From NCBI GenBank assembly GCA_013339895.1, contig JABACO010000006.1, positions 1,857,962-1,921,961 of the forward strand: 64,000 nt of DNA, written 5' to 3'. Each line of letters begins with the position of its first letter. Position 1 is the first letter of the stretch. Of the stretch, positions 32,404 to 44,434 are shown in pieces. Both the position numbers and the translations under genes were made by a program. The notes beneath the pieces were generated by a model. It did no database searches, had not been told where the DNA came from, and was given only the letters and a program-made list of their open reading frames with translations. The stretch is from Ephydatia muelleri. Lineage: Eukaryota > Porifera > Demospongiae > Spongillida > Spongillidae.

Positions 32404-35010
32404 AACCTCACCTCCTCATCCACCTCATCATCCACCATCTCCTCCTCTCATTTTAATACGCAAGTTATCTGTACTGTAAAATATATTATCAGATAGATCA
32501 AGGCTATCAGTGTGTTGCAAAGGAAATTGTTTAGCTGAAAATGATCTCAGCGAGATAATACATCAAAGGTTTGTAGAAAAAGGTTTCCCTTTTGAGGAAA
32601 GATGGGCACATCTCTGAAATGCCTTTATGAACAAGTACCGCAAGTCAATCACACAGTTGAAGACAAAGCAGAAATAAAGAAATAATTTTCATATTTGTTG
32701 TGACTGGATGAAAAAGGTTTACTTCTTGAGGAAGGATGGGCACACTACCAAAATGCCTTCATGAGGAAGTACCTCAAGTCGATCACACACTTGAATACAA
32801 AAAAGAAATGAAGAAATAATTTGTTGTGAGCGTACTGCAGATCACAGCAAAGTGTGGGCCCTTAGAACTCTATAGTCGCACCTTATCATATGCTATTCTA
32901 GCACACACCCAGAGAACGCAAATCTGTGAGATACCATGCTATATATTCTTGCATTGCCTTTCTTCACATTTACTTTTCTCAGGCACAACAGGAATAAGAG
33001 AATTATTGCATTGGGTGAAATACAGATTATGTGAGCTAGAGAATTACAACCACCATTCACTGTACTGTATATTATAGAATCGAACTTGGAATGGTAACCA
33101 GTCATTGACAACAAATGGTTGACACTGGGGACGACTCCTCTGATTGTGATACTTTATGCACTGTGCATGATATTCCTTTTTGTTATTCTAAAACTCGTTC
33201 AATGCAACATATCCATAATTAGTTACAGCTAAATGTAATCAAATAAGTGACCACTTCAAAGGATTGGCCAGAGTAATCTTCCATGGCACCTCCCTCATTC
33301 CTGACCCACCTACGCAGAGTGCCCAAACCTCTTCCTCCATACACTTAGTGTCCCACAACTTCACCTCCTCCTCATCCACCTCATCATCCACCTTCATCTC
33401 CTCCTCTCATTTTAATAGTAACGTTTATCACTATTAATTTATACCAGAGAGTAAAGAATATATAATCGGATACAGAACTACCGGTGTGTGTTCAGTAGAA
33501 TGAGTAACTAAACATGAAACTCCACCAAATCATATGATAGCTTTCATTTATTTCTGAAAATAGGTTTACTACTCGCTGAGGGATGGACCCCACTGCACTG
33601 TTGCATTGGGAAGTACTCAAGTCGATCACATACTTTGACAAATAAAACAATGAAATAAAGTTGTTGCGACTGTACTTGCAGTACAGAAATTGAATGTGTC
33701 ACCAAATCCATTGGATAGGTACAGGAACAGATATGTATCTTTCAACCTACATCAATATCAAAAGTGATACTACTGGTAGCAAGCCTGACGTTACGTAGAG
33801 ATGCAACTCATCAAGCCCAAATGAGAATTTTATGCATATGCAGAGCCTGTGACCGCTTCATTGAAACAATTCAATTGGAGACTGTTGTATCTCCTAGAGG
33901 TAAGTGCTTCAAATTGATCGCATGGAACTGTATGATGCTACTATACACCGATAACTGACATTTCTGCAATGGCTGTTCGATTTCCTGGCAAAGGGAGATT
34001 GCCATTACGCAACATGGTGCATGCCTTATGTATAAATTAGCATTAATGCAATCACGCGATGCACACAATTGTCCAGTATGATGCGCTTTCTGTGATTGCT
34101 GTAGTGCTGGTTCCATTGTGATGTAAATGTTCCCACAAGTGTTTCAAACACACTCCACATGAATGACACAACTGGTAAGCATTATTGCATGTTGGTCACA
34201 AACAATTCAAGACAATTTGCTCATTTTGTTCGAGAATGATACTTGGAGCTCAGAAATCGGACCCAGTTATCAGGTACATTGCCAGCTTGTCCATTCAGTA
34301 CAAAGAGAGCATGATATGATTAATGTGATGAACACCTCTGCCAGAGCCAGAATGGGGTTGCAATGTACATTATTGCCTTGATGAGTGTTGGTCTAGTGCA
34401 AGGCTCCTCTGAAGAAGATATTCATCTCAGGGGCAGTACAGTTGTGTTAACAGTGGGAAGCACCTTAAGTTGATCACGAGAAATAAGATGGGAAAATCGG
34501 AAAGAAAAAGTAATACCAAAAGAAAAAAAAAAAGAAAAAAAAAAAAGGAACTGTGTGTCCTTATGTATTTTACTTGTAGTCGATAGGTCACACTCAATGG
34601 GTATAGCCCTGGCATGGGTGTCCTGGAGGATATATAGACACTCATGCAAGTACAGCATCTGGGGCTGTGCCTGTCTGGAATGATGATAGGGAAAATGTCA
34701 TTCCTAATACAGAGGCCTCAGTAACTCTCCCACATCACACACATTGGGAGTTGGGATTTCCTGTCAGGCCTATACAGAGCGCTCAAATCCCTTTCCTCCT
34801 GCACTCTTATTGTCCAACCACTTCACCTCCTCATCCACCTCATCATCCACCTCATCATCCACCTTCATCTCCTCCAATTTCAATAACTAGACATTCACTG
34901 GAAATGACTGGAAATGAAGTGACCCACACAATACACCATGTCATTTTGTAAAAGGTTTACTTCATGAGGAAGGATGAACCACTTCACTGAAATACCTCTG
35001 GTATGGCATT
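32404..35010 (+). repeat. Three diverged tandem units (about 1-1.4 kb each)
   Basis: Each unit has a CACCTCCTCATCCACCTCAT block (32,404, 33,345 and 34,800). About 150-220 bp later comes a block starting AAAGGTTTACTTCTTGAGGA and ending near AAGTCGATCACACAC (32,579 and again 32,713; 33,561; 34,953). The second block can be read as KGLLLEEGWAHYQNAFMRKY in one copy, but the frame is lost in the others. They may be amplified exons of a dead gene or units of a satellite-like repeat. Confidence 0.55.
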
Positions 35011-36081
35011 TGTTGGTACTTGCTATACAAGTGGTTTAATCAAATTTGCCATTCTATAGTCACTACAAGAGGCAAAGGACTGGAAGGTGGCTCATCAGAG
35101 GTAGAGGTGACCTCAGTGTGATTACCAATGAAGAGATGAACCTACACAGATGCATCATTGGTAACCCATATGACACCGAACTGATGCATTTGAAGGTGTC
35201 TATTGAGGCAATAGATTTTCCACGGCATTCAGTAGGATTGATCACATATGGGATTATCCTTATGAAGTGACCACCCACCTGATGTGATGGACTCCACTAT
35301 CCAGTGTACAACACCAAAGGAGGTGACCCATTACAGAGGTGACCTAGCGCAGGTGACCCAGTATCACAAACAAAAAGGTCTATAATTGCTAACCCTTTAT
35401 GGTAGAATTTGATCTCTCCAAACATATTGTGCTATTATAGCATCGTCTATCTCATACTGTACTCAATTCTCACATAGACAGATTCCAATTCTTCTCTTTG
35501 GGTGTAGAAGTTCTGATGTGAAACAATTATTGTTCTATTATTCATTTTGATATCACATGGTGCCTTTCAATTCTTACCACAAACTGCAGCCACAATGCAT
35601 GACTGCCATTGCTATCCATAATGATATCCACACAGCACTACAGTAATCAAAAGTGTCGGGACAAACTAAACATGACCACATGTCATTATTAAATGCTACA
35701 TTCTTACCAAATGCATTCAGCAACAAAGGGAGATGACCATATGAGATTTAAAATGCCACTGCAGATAGCAAAGTAGTCAATACACAAAGGTGACATGTTC
35801 TCATTATCAGCATCTTACCAACTTCTTCACTGTGCTTGGGTGCCATTCTCCAAATAACTTATGCACTGCAGAATGCAAAACATTCAGATCAGTACATTGT
35901 ATACAACTATCACACGTTTTGATCTTTATTGGCTGTTAGTCTCTAGATTCCTCGATACACATGTACTCATTAGAGACTAAAATTATGTTTCTTTGTGTTC
36001 ACTATTTTTCTATTCAATCCCATATGATTTAACTAGACTTCAAATGGAATACACAATGTACACAGAATGTTCACTATACCT
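35011..36081. other. No supported gene
   Basis: A 36-base segment, AGGTGGCTCATCAGAGGTAG and its continuation (35,084-35,122), is repeated at 37,965-38,002 with one substitution. It is otherwise unremarkable AT-rich sequence. Confidence 0.4.
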
Positions 36082-36709
36082 TAGTGTTCCGGTTCGATCC
36101 ATTCGAACCGAATATCGAACCGAACCTACTTAATTCGAACCGAACTTCGAACGGTTCGCGATCGCCAATTATTAACGATTATTAATGTTTCCACCCCCCC
36201 CCCCCCCCGCCCCGCCCCAACCATAAAAAACTGGCCCGTGTTTTTTAACGAGCGTAATACGGTGGGGGGTATCGACTTATTAATCATGAACGCGGCTGCG
36301 TGCTATTCTTTAAAATCGTATTGGAGCCGGTACCAGTTCTTTTCTAAAATGTTTAAACAGGTACATGGAAGCGTTTATTAATTTAATTTTTATTTCAGTG
36401 GGGGCGGAGGGCGGGGATATATCGCGGTATTCTACGGTAGTTCAATATGCGATCGACAGTACGAAATAGTTAATCGGCGAGGCATGGCAGTGATGTCGCT
36501 CTCTGTACGTACATGTACAGATCTTGCTTAGCATTTCTTCAATGGCCATCAAGGAACACCCGATAAAGCTGCCACTAGACCTTATTCTCGTACAAGGCAA
36601 TGAATTTTTAATGAGATGTTCGAAAGGTTCGAAATACGTTCGAACCGAACATCGAACCGAGTCGAACCTCGAACCGTTCGATACCGGTTCGGTCCGAACC
36701 AGAACACTA
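36082..36709. mobile_element. hAT-type non-autonomous element with perfect 8-bp target duplication
   Basis: It begins TAGTGTTCCGGTTCG and ends with the inverted counterpart CGGTCCGAACCAGAACACTA. CTATACCT flanks it on both sides (36,074-36,081 and 36,710-36,717), exactly the 8-bp duplication expected for hAT. Subterminal regions are packed with TTCGAACC/GGTTCGAA words. The interior carries a C tract (36,196-36,208) and no transposase. Confidence 0.9.
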
Positions 36710-36717
36710 CTATACCT

Positions 36718-38082
36718 CCACTACATCACATTGATAGATATAAATTCTAGCAAGCACTGGTAATGGCATGAAAATATTGGGCCATGTGATACATGGTGAA
36801 AACTCATTAACATCAAAATGGAACCAAATAGTATAAATAAAGACTCACACTTGTGATCTTCCTAGCTCTGTATCTCAAAGAGGTTCCTTCCACAGAGGTG
36901 AAGATCATTTTGGGTCAGGATGCAAGTGCAGGTGTGAACCTGACTTGCTCCACCACTACCTAAACGCAAAGGCACAGAGGAAGCACTGACCCTATAATTG
37001 GATTTACACACAGAAACACAAGGAGTGTGATTATAACGTGCGAGATGAGTTCAAAACACTCTATCAGGAAATCACCAATCCCCATTCTTTTGTTGTTACA
37101 ATCAACTTTTCAAAACCAAAATTTGGGTTTGTTTAAAAATCAAAAGACAATATTTCATGTGAGAGTCAAAATGCCCACACACAAAGCAAAACAGTAATAC
37201 ATACGTGAAGCTAGGTGATGTGTTCTCATTTCAAGCAGCTACCTAATAGATGGGTAGATGCCAGTTTCCTAGCAACCCACAATGCATAAAGTAAAAGCAG
37301 CAGGATTTATTCAAGTGGCAGAAGTTGGGATTTGATGCGAAAATCTTATATAGCAAATTCGTTTCAAAGGCATGCAACCATTATAGTTAAATCATGTAGA
37401 AGACTTTCAATCTCAATCAGAAAGTCAAAATGTCAAATAGACATTGTCAAGAACACAGATCACATCACATAATGGCCAGAAATGAATTTTGTTTCATGGT
37501 TACAAGTAAATATTATGTGAAGGACAGATTATGACATTGATACTATGTGCCCTAAATGATTCTCATATAAACATACCTCAACCTAAAACATGTCACTAAC
37601 TAGGTATTAATAACTAGCAGTCGAATGTCTATGCAATTAATGCAAGTTCAATTCCCCATGGGTTGTCAATTACCCGATTTGTGCGGGTGGTAACACACAA
37701 TGCTCTCACACCCTCCACTGATCAGTAGATTCCTTAAAGGGCCACTGGTATGAGATATTATTAAGGCAAGGTGCTCACATAATGTCTACAGAGAGTGGAT
37801 ATGGACCAATTATAATTTGAATCGAGTGCAGGCTAATGACGAGTTATCAATATAATTGATAGGGCCATGTGACATGGGGTGTACAAAACAAATGACATTA
37901 ACATGCAACAGAGATAGTGTAGTCTCTACCACAAGGTATGAAAGCATGCAAAATAGAAACTCTAGGTGGCTCATTAGAGGTAGAGGTGACCTCAGTGTGA
38001 TTATTATAATTAGCTGTTTTTATGTTTTGATAAATTTTAGCTTACAAATACTATTGTAACGGTGAAAGTAGAATTTTGATAT
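36718..38082. other. No supported gene
   Basis: AT-rich sequence without recognisable coding exons. It contains the second copy of the short AGGTGGCTCATTAGAGG repeat at 37,965. Confidence 0.4.
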
Positions 38083-38480
38083 TCAATTCCTAACCAGAGT
38101 TATAGGTCGATGTCCGAAATTTCTGGCAATGCTCCATCGATTTGACAGTGATTCTCCCGGCATCAATTTCCATTGGTGAAACTGATCAAGTGTCACGAAT
38201 CCTGTTGGCATCAGAATCTCAACCATCTTCTCTTTTACCTTCTCATAGTCTTTTCGTTCCTCTTCGTCCAATTCTAGCCAGGTCGCTAATGCGTCTCCTT
38301 CCAAAAGCGTGGGCAATTTCGCGGTTTTAATTTCTTCGGTCCACCCATTTGTTTTGCTGCAAAGCTCAAACCTCTGAAACCATTCCACCGCATCTCCTGT
38401 CGAAAACTGTTTCGGCACACTGAAGTGAGTTCCAGTGACATCTTCTCCCGCAAGTCAGACTCTGCTACCAATCAAGGTCA
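38083..38480 (-). pseudogene. Retrotransposon Gag fragment with primer-binding-like site
   Basis: The minus strand encodes a Gag-type domain: EDVTGTHFSVPKQFSTGD, EWFQRFELCSK, LLEGDALATWLEL and LDQFHQWKLMPGESL, matching the retrotransposon gag style of Ty3/gypsy elements. It ends at a stop near 38,083 without a zinc knuckle or protease. Just upstream on the same strand lies TTGGTAGCAGAGTC (about 38,472-38,459), which resembles a tRNA-primed binding site, so an LTR would be expected to its right. No matching LTR pair was found. Confidence 0.6.
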
Positions 38481-39420
38481 CAGTGGGAAAACAATCTAAT
38501 CTCCAATCACATACACAACACATATATAGCATCATTATCAATCACTGAATCATGTACATGACAGCTGGTCTGAAAGAGTGGTCCAAACCCCACAGCTGGT
38601 CTGAAAGAGTGATCCTAACAAATAGGTTGTTTGGGATTGTCAACTCAATCAGATACCTGTATGAGTCAGTGATATTGCACTCACGTGATGACCAGGGGAA
38701 GGGTGGGAAAACATCATCACCTTCAAAGATTCAAATCAGAATCATCTTCACAACTTGCCCTCTTGAACCTCACAATTGTGTTCACAGCCCCTTTTCAGGG
38801 TTAACCCTTTGTGGTCCCGTACAGTTGTTCGGAGCTATGTGACACTACACTATAACTCCTAGAACACGACTGTTTTATCTGCCCCAAAGTGCTTTTAATG
38901 GAAACTTCACAATACCTTCCTTCCCTTCAACAGAAGTGTTTCCACACTTTCAAAGCACCATCCAGTATCCACCCCAACAGGCTGTGTGAGGCACCTCTCA
39001 GGGTCATCCCTTGAAACATTTTGCCAGCTGCAATACGAAACATTTCTTCCTAAGATGGACTGGTGTTTGCCGGATGTTATCTGCTACCTTGAGGGCATGG
39101 GGAAGTACACACAAGAGATCTGGCTAAAGGTGGTTTTTGCTTTCCAAATGTGTGCTTCTCCCTCCAAAGCAAAGGGAATGTCACCACAAGCCTCTGTCCA
39201 TTCAAGACTTATTGGAGGGTCCTAGGGTGTGTTTGGAATGGTGGAAACCATGCAAGGAGTGTAACTAAGGCCAGCTCTCGTCATTCTCTGAATTTGAATG
39301 AGAAAGCTGTTCATAATTGTTTCCCTTGCCAGAGAGCATCTTTCCACTAAGTCATGTCAAGTGCAATGTCCTCTGGTGTGGCTTCAAACCATAAATGTCA
39401 GCAATGCTGCTGAACCCTTG
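38481..39420. other. No supported gene
   Basis: Possible remains of an LTR right of the gag fragment. A short direct repeat, CACAGCTGGTCTGAAAGAGTG-like, occurs twice at about 38,561-38,610. Nothing else was recognised. Confidence 0.35.
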
Positions 39421-39662
39421 TGTTGTGGAGTGTACAGTTGCTGATCCCTTGCTTTGTGGAGTGTACAGCTGCTGGTCCCTTGCTTTGTGGAGTGTACAGC
39501 TGCTGGTCCCTTGCTTTGTGGAGTGTACAGCTGCTGGTCCCTTGCTTTGTGGAGTGTACAGCTGCTGGTCCCTTGCTTTGTGAAGTGTACAGCTGCTGGT
39601 CCCTTACTTTGTGGAGTGTACAGCTGCTGGTGCTTTGTGGAGTGTACAGCTGCTGGTCTCTC
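39421..39662. repeat. 31-bp minisatellite, about 8 units
   Basis: Unit TTGCTTTGTGGAGTGTACAG plus CTGCTGGTCCC, with one shortened unit near 39,630. Cys/Trp/Leu-rich open frames in all three frames arise from a stop-free unit whose length is not a multiple of three. Confidence 0.95.
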
Positions 39663-41204
39663 AGATGTAGCTAGTTAGTAGGAACAACTGAGCTTTTAAG
39701 TAGAGGGAGGCTGGGGCTTTGTTATCTATTACTCCATTCTTTCGCAGCTTATATAGCTTCTCTGATTTATTCTTAGAACATTCAGAGAGGTTCACCATGG
39801 ACATGTTCATAGGCTCTTCCTAGCACAGAAGACCCTATCGTGGAGCAGGCTTAGGAACCACCTGTTTAAGGACCTTTTGAATGGTGCCTCTTTGCCTAAC
39901 AGAGCTCATCTGCCCCTATCTCATCACACCACCCAGGCTGCATCTCCCATTAGGCCTGCTGAATTTCAGATGGCAAGCAAATGGTGGCTAGGGATTGCTA
40001 CCTGTCAAGGAGTGTGCTGATCTTATTGCTCTTCTCTACCCTCTAGATCTCCCTGCCCATGGCGATTATGGTATGAGTCACAAACTATTGACATTCTACT
40101 AACTGACTGGAATTGGGCAAGTCAGCAGCTTGTGACCTCATGTCACATCATCACTGTTTATTAGTGAAGTGAGTGTGGAGGGTGGAGTTGGCAGCTGATA
40201 GTGACTTCATACACAAGGTGATAGTTGTGAGTGCACTCCAATTGGAGAGGTGACATGAGAGGCTAAATGATACTTTAAGTACCCTAATATAAGTAATCTC
40301 CATTGTAAACAACTACATTATTAAACCAGTTTCATTATCAATTTATTGCTGGCAATGGAAATTCAAAAGAATTCTAAGAATATCAAACACTTACCTTGTA
40401 ATAACAAGTCACCTCTGAGGTAAGTTAACTGCGGTCAATAGCCAGTTTTTGCTTTTTTTATTCCATGAGGGCATCAAAATCAGTTATAACCTTAATTGTT
40501 GTCAATAATTGGTCACGATTTCAAATAACTTTTTAAGGGTATTGATTTAGTTAAATAAATGTTTATCTTGACTAAGCTATATAGCTATAACTACTAATAC
40601 TGCAAGCCAACAGCTTTTAGTACTGTTTGTTTAAAAGCTTTGCATTCATTTGTAAACATCTGCTATTTTGAATCAGTCCCTGAGTGCCATCAATTGAAAA
40701 CATGTGTACACCCTGACATGAAATAGATGTTTCTTTGAGGGTCAATGTTTGACCCTGTATAGTGTGTATTGAACACAGGTAGACAGGATAAGTCAGGCAT
40801 GCATGAATTGATTCTGATGCACTTTCCATCACTATTATTACTGGTAGTTTCCCTGCAGTGTGGGTAGTGTGGCAGACAGGCTTATCCAACATCAATACCA
40901 CTCCGCAGGTAGTTAGTATGTCATAATTTTCCTTAGTGACATATCACGCAGGATAAAAATGGTACATATGACTGAAAAATGTACTCTTTTTCTCATCATG
41001 AAGGTCCTAAGGCTTCAGTGCCATCTCTTTGAACAAGACCTAGCTGAAAACCATTCTATAGCTGTCAATCTGTTATATTGATTAGAGCACTTCATATCAT
41101 GTGTTCACAGGAGAATCAAAAAGAGAGGACATTGTGGAACTGCGGAAGAGTCAAGTCCTCTTTTGTTATCTCTTCAATACCTCACCTCTGTTATCAACTC
41201 ACAA
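39663..41204. other. No supported gene
   Basis: No coding exon, RNA or mobile element was recognised. A minus-strand open stretch at 40,617-40,901 has no supporting context. Confidence 0.4.
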
Positions 41205-41405
41205 CCCTCACCTCTGCTATCACCTAATCACTCTCACCTCTGCTATCACCTCATCACCCTCACCTCTGCTATCACCTCATCACACTCACTCTGCTATCAC
41301 CTCATCATCCTCACTCTGCTATCACCTGATCATCCTCACCTCTGCTATCACCTGATCATCCTCACCTCTGCTATCACCTCATCTCTGCTATCACCTCATA
41401 CCCTC
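41205..41405. repeat. 26-bp minisatellite, about 8 units
   Basis: Unit close to CACCTCTGCTATCACCTCAT plus CACCCT, with small length variants. It is followed by unique sequence. Confidence 0.9.
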
Positions 41406-42965
41406 ACCTATGTCTTAATAGTTTCTTCATGGTACATCTTGGAGTACTATGATACCATGCTCTATATATACTGTTTGAAGGGTGAACTGATGTGACTTAT
41501 TTAGACCCTAAATATGTAGGTCATTCAAAATGTACAAGCATAACAGTTTGTTCCTGCAAATCATCCAGAAGCGGGTTAAGAGGACCACACAGCTAGGGCA
41601 AGGTCTCTATCCAGAAGGTCAAATGGACAGCATCCCATTTGTCCCACGAATGCAATCCACCTTCCAACGCTGTGAGGTTCACGCCCCTATAACAAAGGCT
41701 AGGGCACTCGCGTTCCCTAGCTACCTCTTTAATGTACAAATTATGCCATGACCCAGAAAACAATATTGTGGAGAAAAAAAAGCTATTCTACAAAGTGAAG
41801 CCCTAAACCTTACCAGTATCTACTCACACATCGTGGTACAAAAACAAACAAAAAAAAAAAAAAAAAATTCCTGCATGGGCAGAAAAAGTTGCTGGGTGAA
41901 AGCACTACACTATTCTGCATCCTTTCATTGTGCTGCCTTGAAGTTGGCAGCCATATAAATCCACAGCAATGGCTGCTGAAACAGTTAAGTATTCGGCAAG
42001 TACATACCAGAGGTTATATTATCTCCAGTACAACAGATTACTATTTGTATCATTATTAGTGCATAATAGACTAAATACAAATTCACGCAGTCGAACATTT
42101 ATCGACCACTAGAGCTGCTGCAATAAGAGACATGAATATCCCCATATGAAATAGACGAAAGCAAGAAACAAGAGTCATTTATCACTCCCAGGATCTGGCT
42201 GATACTGGTTCCACACTGGGGCCGAGCAATCTCGGCTCCACGCCGGATACGAACAAAGGCAGAGATGTTAGCACTGGTAATCGTGTTTTCATTTTCGTAC
42301 CTTTATGAAACAAATGGCGGTAAGTCTCCGAGATGTGTATCTTTTGTTAATAGTGTCATAATGGTGCGTACGTTGCCTGCCACCTATCTAAGAATCTAGC
42401 TACGACTCGTCCACCCACCATGTTTATGGACTTACTGCATCCGTATCAGTTAGGTTGCGTTAAAGGTGGCTGGCACTCGATTACTCATAGCATATTTGCA
42501 TACCAGAGGCTGCTTGCTCAGCCTATGCTGCTTGACTTGAATTTGAAACACTTTAGCGATGTTGCATTTCTCAATATACCGCTATGAAAATTTGATTTTC
42601 TCTTATACCTACAAACGATACAGAAATTCAAATTGTAAGAAGTTGGATTCTTTAAATGAGCCTAACAAACGACCACTTGACAAAATACGTACAGCGTATT
42701 GGCTACTACATCGTCGTTATTAGAATAGATCTATTCTAGTATCTATGGTTAATTGGTATACTAAAGCCCAGCCTCCTGTGAAGTTATTTAACTGTATTGG
42801 ATTAATTAAACAAAAACAGAGTATCAATGTAATGAAGTAATTTGACACATTGTAGGATGAAAGGTTATGACGCTCAAATGAAACATGGGTGAGGTTTATG
42901 TTGTCAGACCGTGCTGCATATGGTTAAGGAAAACCACTTAATGTACTGTACTATGCAATATGGGT
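41406..42965. other. No supported gene
   Basis: Contains an A-rich run (41,850-41,867). A short open stretch at 41,530-41,751 has no splice or start context. No RNA gene was recognised. Confidence 0.4.
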
Positions 42966-43790
42966 CAGTTTCCGAGAAAATGAAAAGTGGCTATATATAT
43001 AAAAAGTTATAAAAATGCTTCACGTTTGAATCGCTAAAACTCCATAAGTTGAGTGCCATAACGGTTTAAGCAATCAACTTCCTATTTCGAACACTTCGTG
43101 CCACACCACTTCTCTCTACGAAAATATATTTTGGTGTCTTACCCTGGCTCCTTGTCGACGTTACAAGGCACAGTACCCCCGAGGGGTTCAAAATCCAGGT
43201 AGCTCCCGCAGGAATGTCCAAATCACTTCAAAATCGATATGCACGTAAAGGAGTCCTGTCACTGTTTATTTCTGCAGATCGTTGATTTTTACCTCATCCG
43301 TTATGGAGATACAGCAATGCAAAGTAAAGTCCACGTTTCCCGCTCGAATCGCGCCTTTCTCAGTCCCACTCGGGAGAATGGAAGCGGTTCAAGGACTGAG
43401 AAAGGCGCGATTCGAGCGGGAAACGTGGACTTTTCTTTGCATTGCTGTATCTCCATAACGGATAAGGTAAAAATCAACGATCTGCAGAAATCAATAGTGA
43501 CAGGACTCCTTTACGTGCATATCGATTTTGAAGTGCATGATTTGGACATTCCTGCAGGGAGCTGCTACCTGGATTTTGAACCCCTCGGGGTACTGTGCCT
43601 TGTAACGTCGGAAAGGAGCCAGGGTAAGACACCAAAATATATTTTCGTAGAGAGAAGTGGTGTGGCTCGAAGTGTTCGCAATAGGAAGTTGATTGCTTAA
43701 ACCGTTATGGAGTTTTAGCGATTCAAACGTGAAGCATTTTTATAACTTTTTATATATATAGCCACTTTTCATTTTCTCGGAAACTGACCC
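42966..43790. mobile_element. Long palindromic foldback element (about 825 bp)
   Basis: The left arm begins GGGTCAGTTTCCGAGAAAAT and the right arm ends with its complement ATTTTCTCGGAAACTGACCC. The arms are about 400 bp each, pair almost perfectly, and are separated by only about 25 bp (ACTCGGGAGAATGGAAGCGG region, near 43,370). ATAT abuts both ends and may be the target duplication. A 153-codon open frame inside (43,239-43,700) is a by-product of the palindrome. Confidence 0.9.
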
Positions 43791-43792
43791 AT

Positions 43793-43910
43793 ATGTATAA
43801 AAAGTGTTCATTTGTTGGTTGGTTTTGGGTTTTGGTTTTGATTATTAATGCCAGAGTTCCATACGCTGCATGTCATGTTTTGTTTTCTTGGTTTTGGATG
43901 GTTGTTGTTA
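43793..43910 (+). CDS. Possible signal-peptide exon of the second receptor gene
   Basis: ATG at 43,793 opens a 39-codon frame (MYKKCSFVGWFWVLVLII start) that is strongly hydrophobic and ends in phase 1 at a GTGAGT donor (43,911). Phase 1 is exactly what the Ig exon at 44,435 needs. The ATG lies only 3 bp beyond the palindromic element, so the element may have replaced the upstream promoter, or the true first exon may lie elsewhere. Confidence 0.35.
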
Positions 43911-44142
43911 GTGAGTGGTATTGCATACATATACATGTAGTAATCAGACTATCCACATCTCATAAAGTATATACTGTGACAAATGCACAAATTTCCTACT
44001 AAATGAATAGATACTGTTAATGTGGTAGGCAAAACAGCATAGAAGAAGTATTTTTTGTCAACCTTACCCATGGTGTCCATTTTTCAGTTGATACTTACAG
44101 ACATGAGTTTGCATTGCTGTGTTCTGTAACAAATCCATACAG

Positions 44143-44351
44143 CTGGCTGTCCATCCTTTAACATCAACTATCCGCCTATGAGAACACTCCTCTATCGTGG
44201 TGACATCATCACCTACACATGTGCCCTCAGCTCAGTTTTTTCTTTTATCATCACACAATTGACAGGATCCCCTGGCTTCCAGTGCTCCACTCCTTGGTCA
44301 AAACAGTGCATGAGTGTAGGATTAACAAATGAGTACAATATGTCTGCCTAA
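44143..44351 (+). pseudogene. Decayed Ig-like exon upstream of the receptor gene
   Basis: After a CCATACAG acceptor, the frame reads GCPSFNINYPPMRT, DIITYTCALSS and GFQCSTPW, parallel to GCQQFSLTSPPMGT, NITYTCTLNSS and AFQCPPTN in the intact exon at 44,435. It stops at TAA (44,349-44,351) halfway through the domain and has no donor. It is a duplicated exon remnant. Confidence 0.6.
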
Positions 44352-44434
44352 TCATATGTAGACTATTGCAAACCAAAAACCACACTTGCATCCCTCATTC
44401 AGAAGTAGTGTAATGTTCCACTTTCATCCTCTAG

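Noticed and set aside
36090..36110. tRNA B-box-like GGTTCGATCC
   Set aside because: Part of the repeated TTCGAACC words of the hAT MITE; no A box or cloverleaf could be formed.
39395..39678. Cys/Trp/Leu-rich frames
   Set aside because: 31-bp minisatellite open in all frames.
43239..43700. 153-codon open frame
   Set aside because: Lies symmetrically within a near-perfect palindrome, whose arms dictate the reading.
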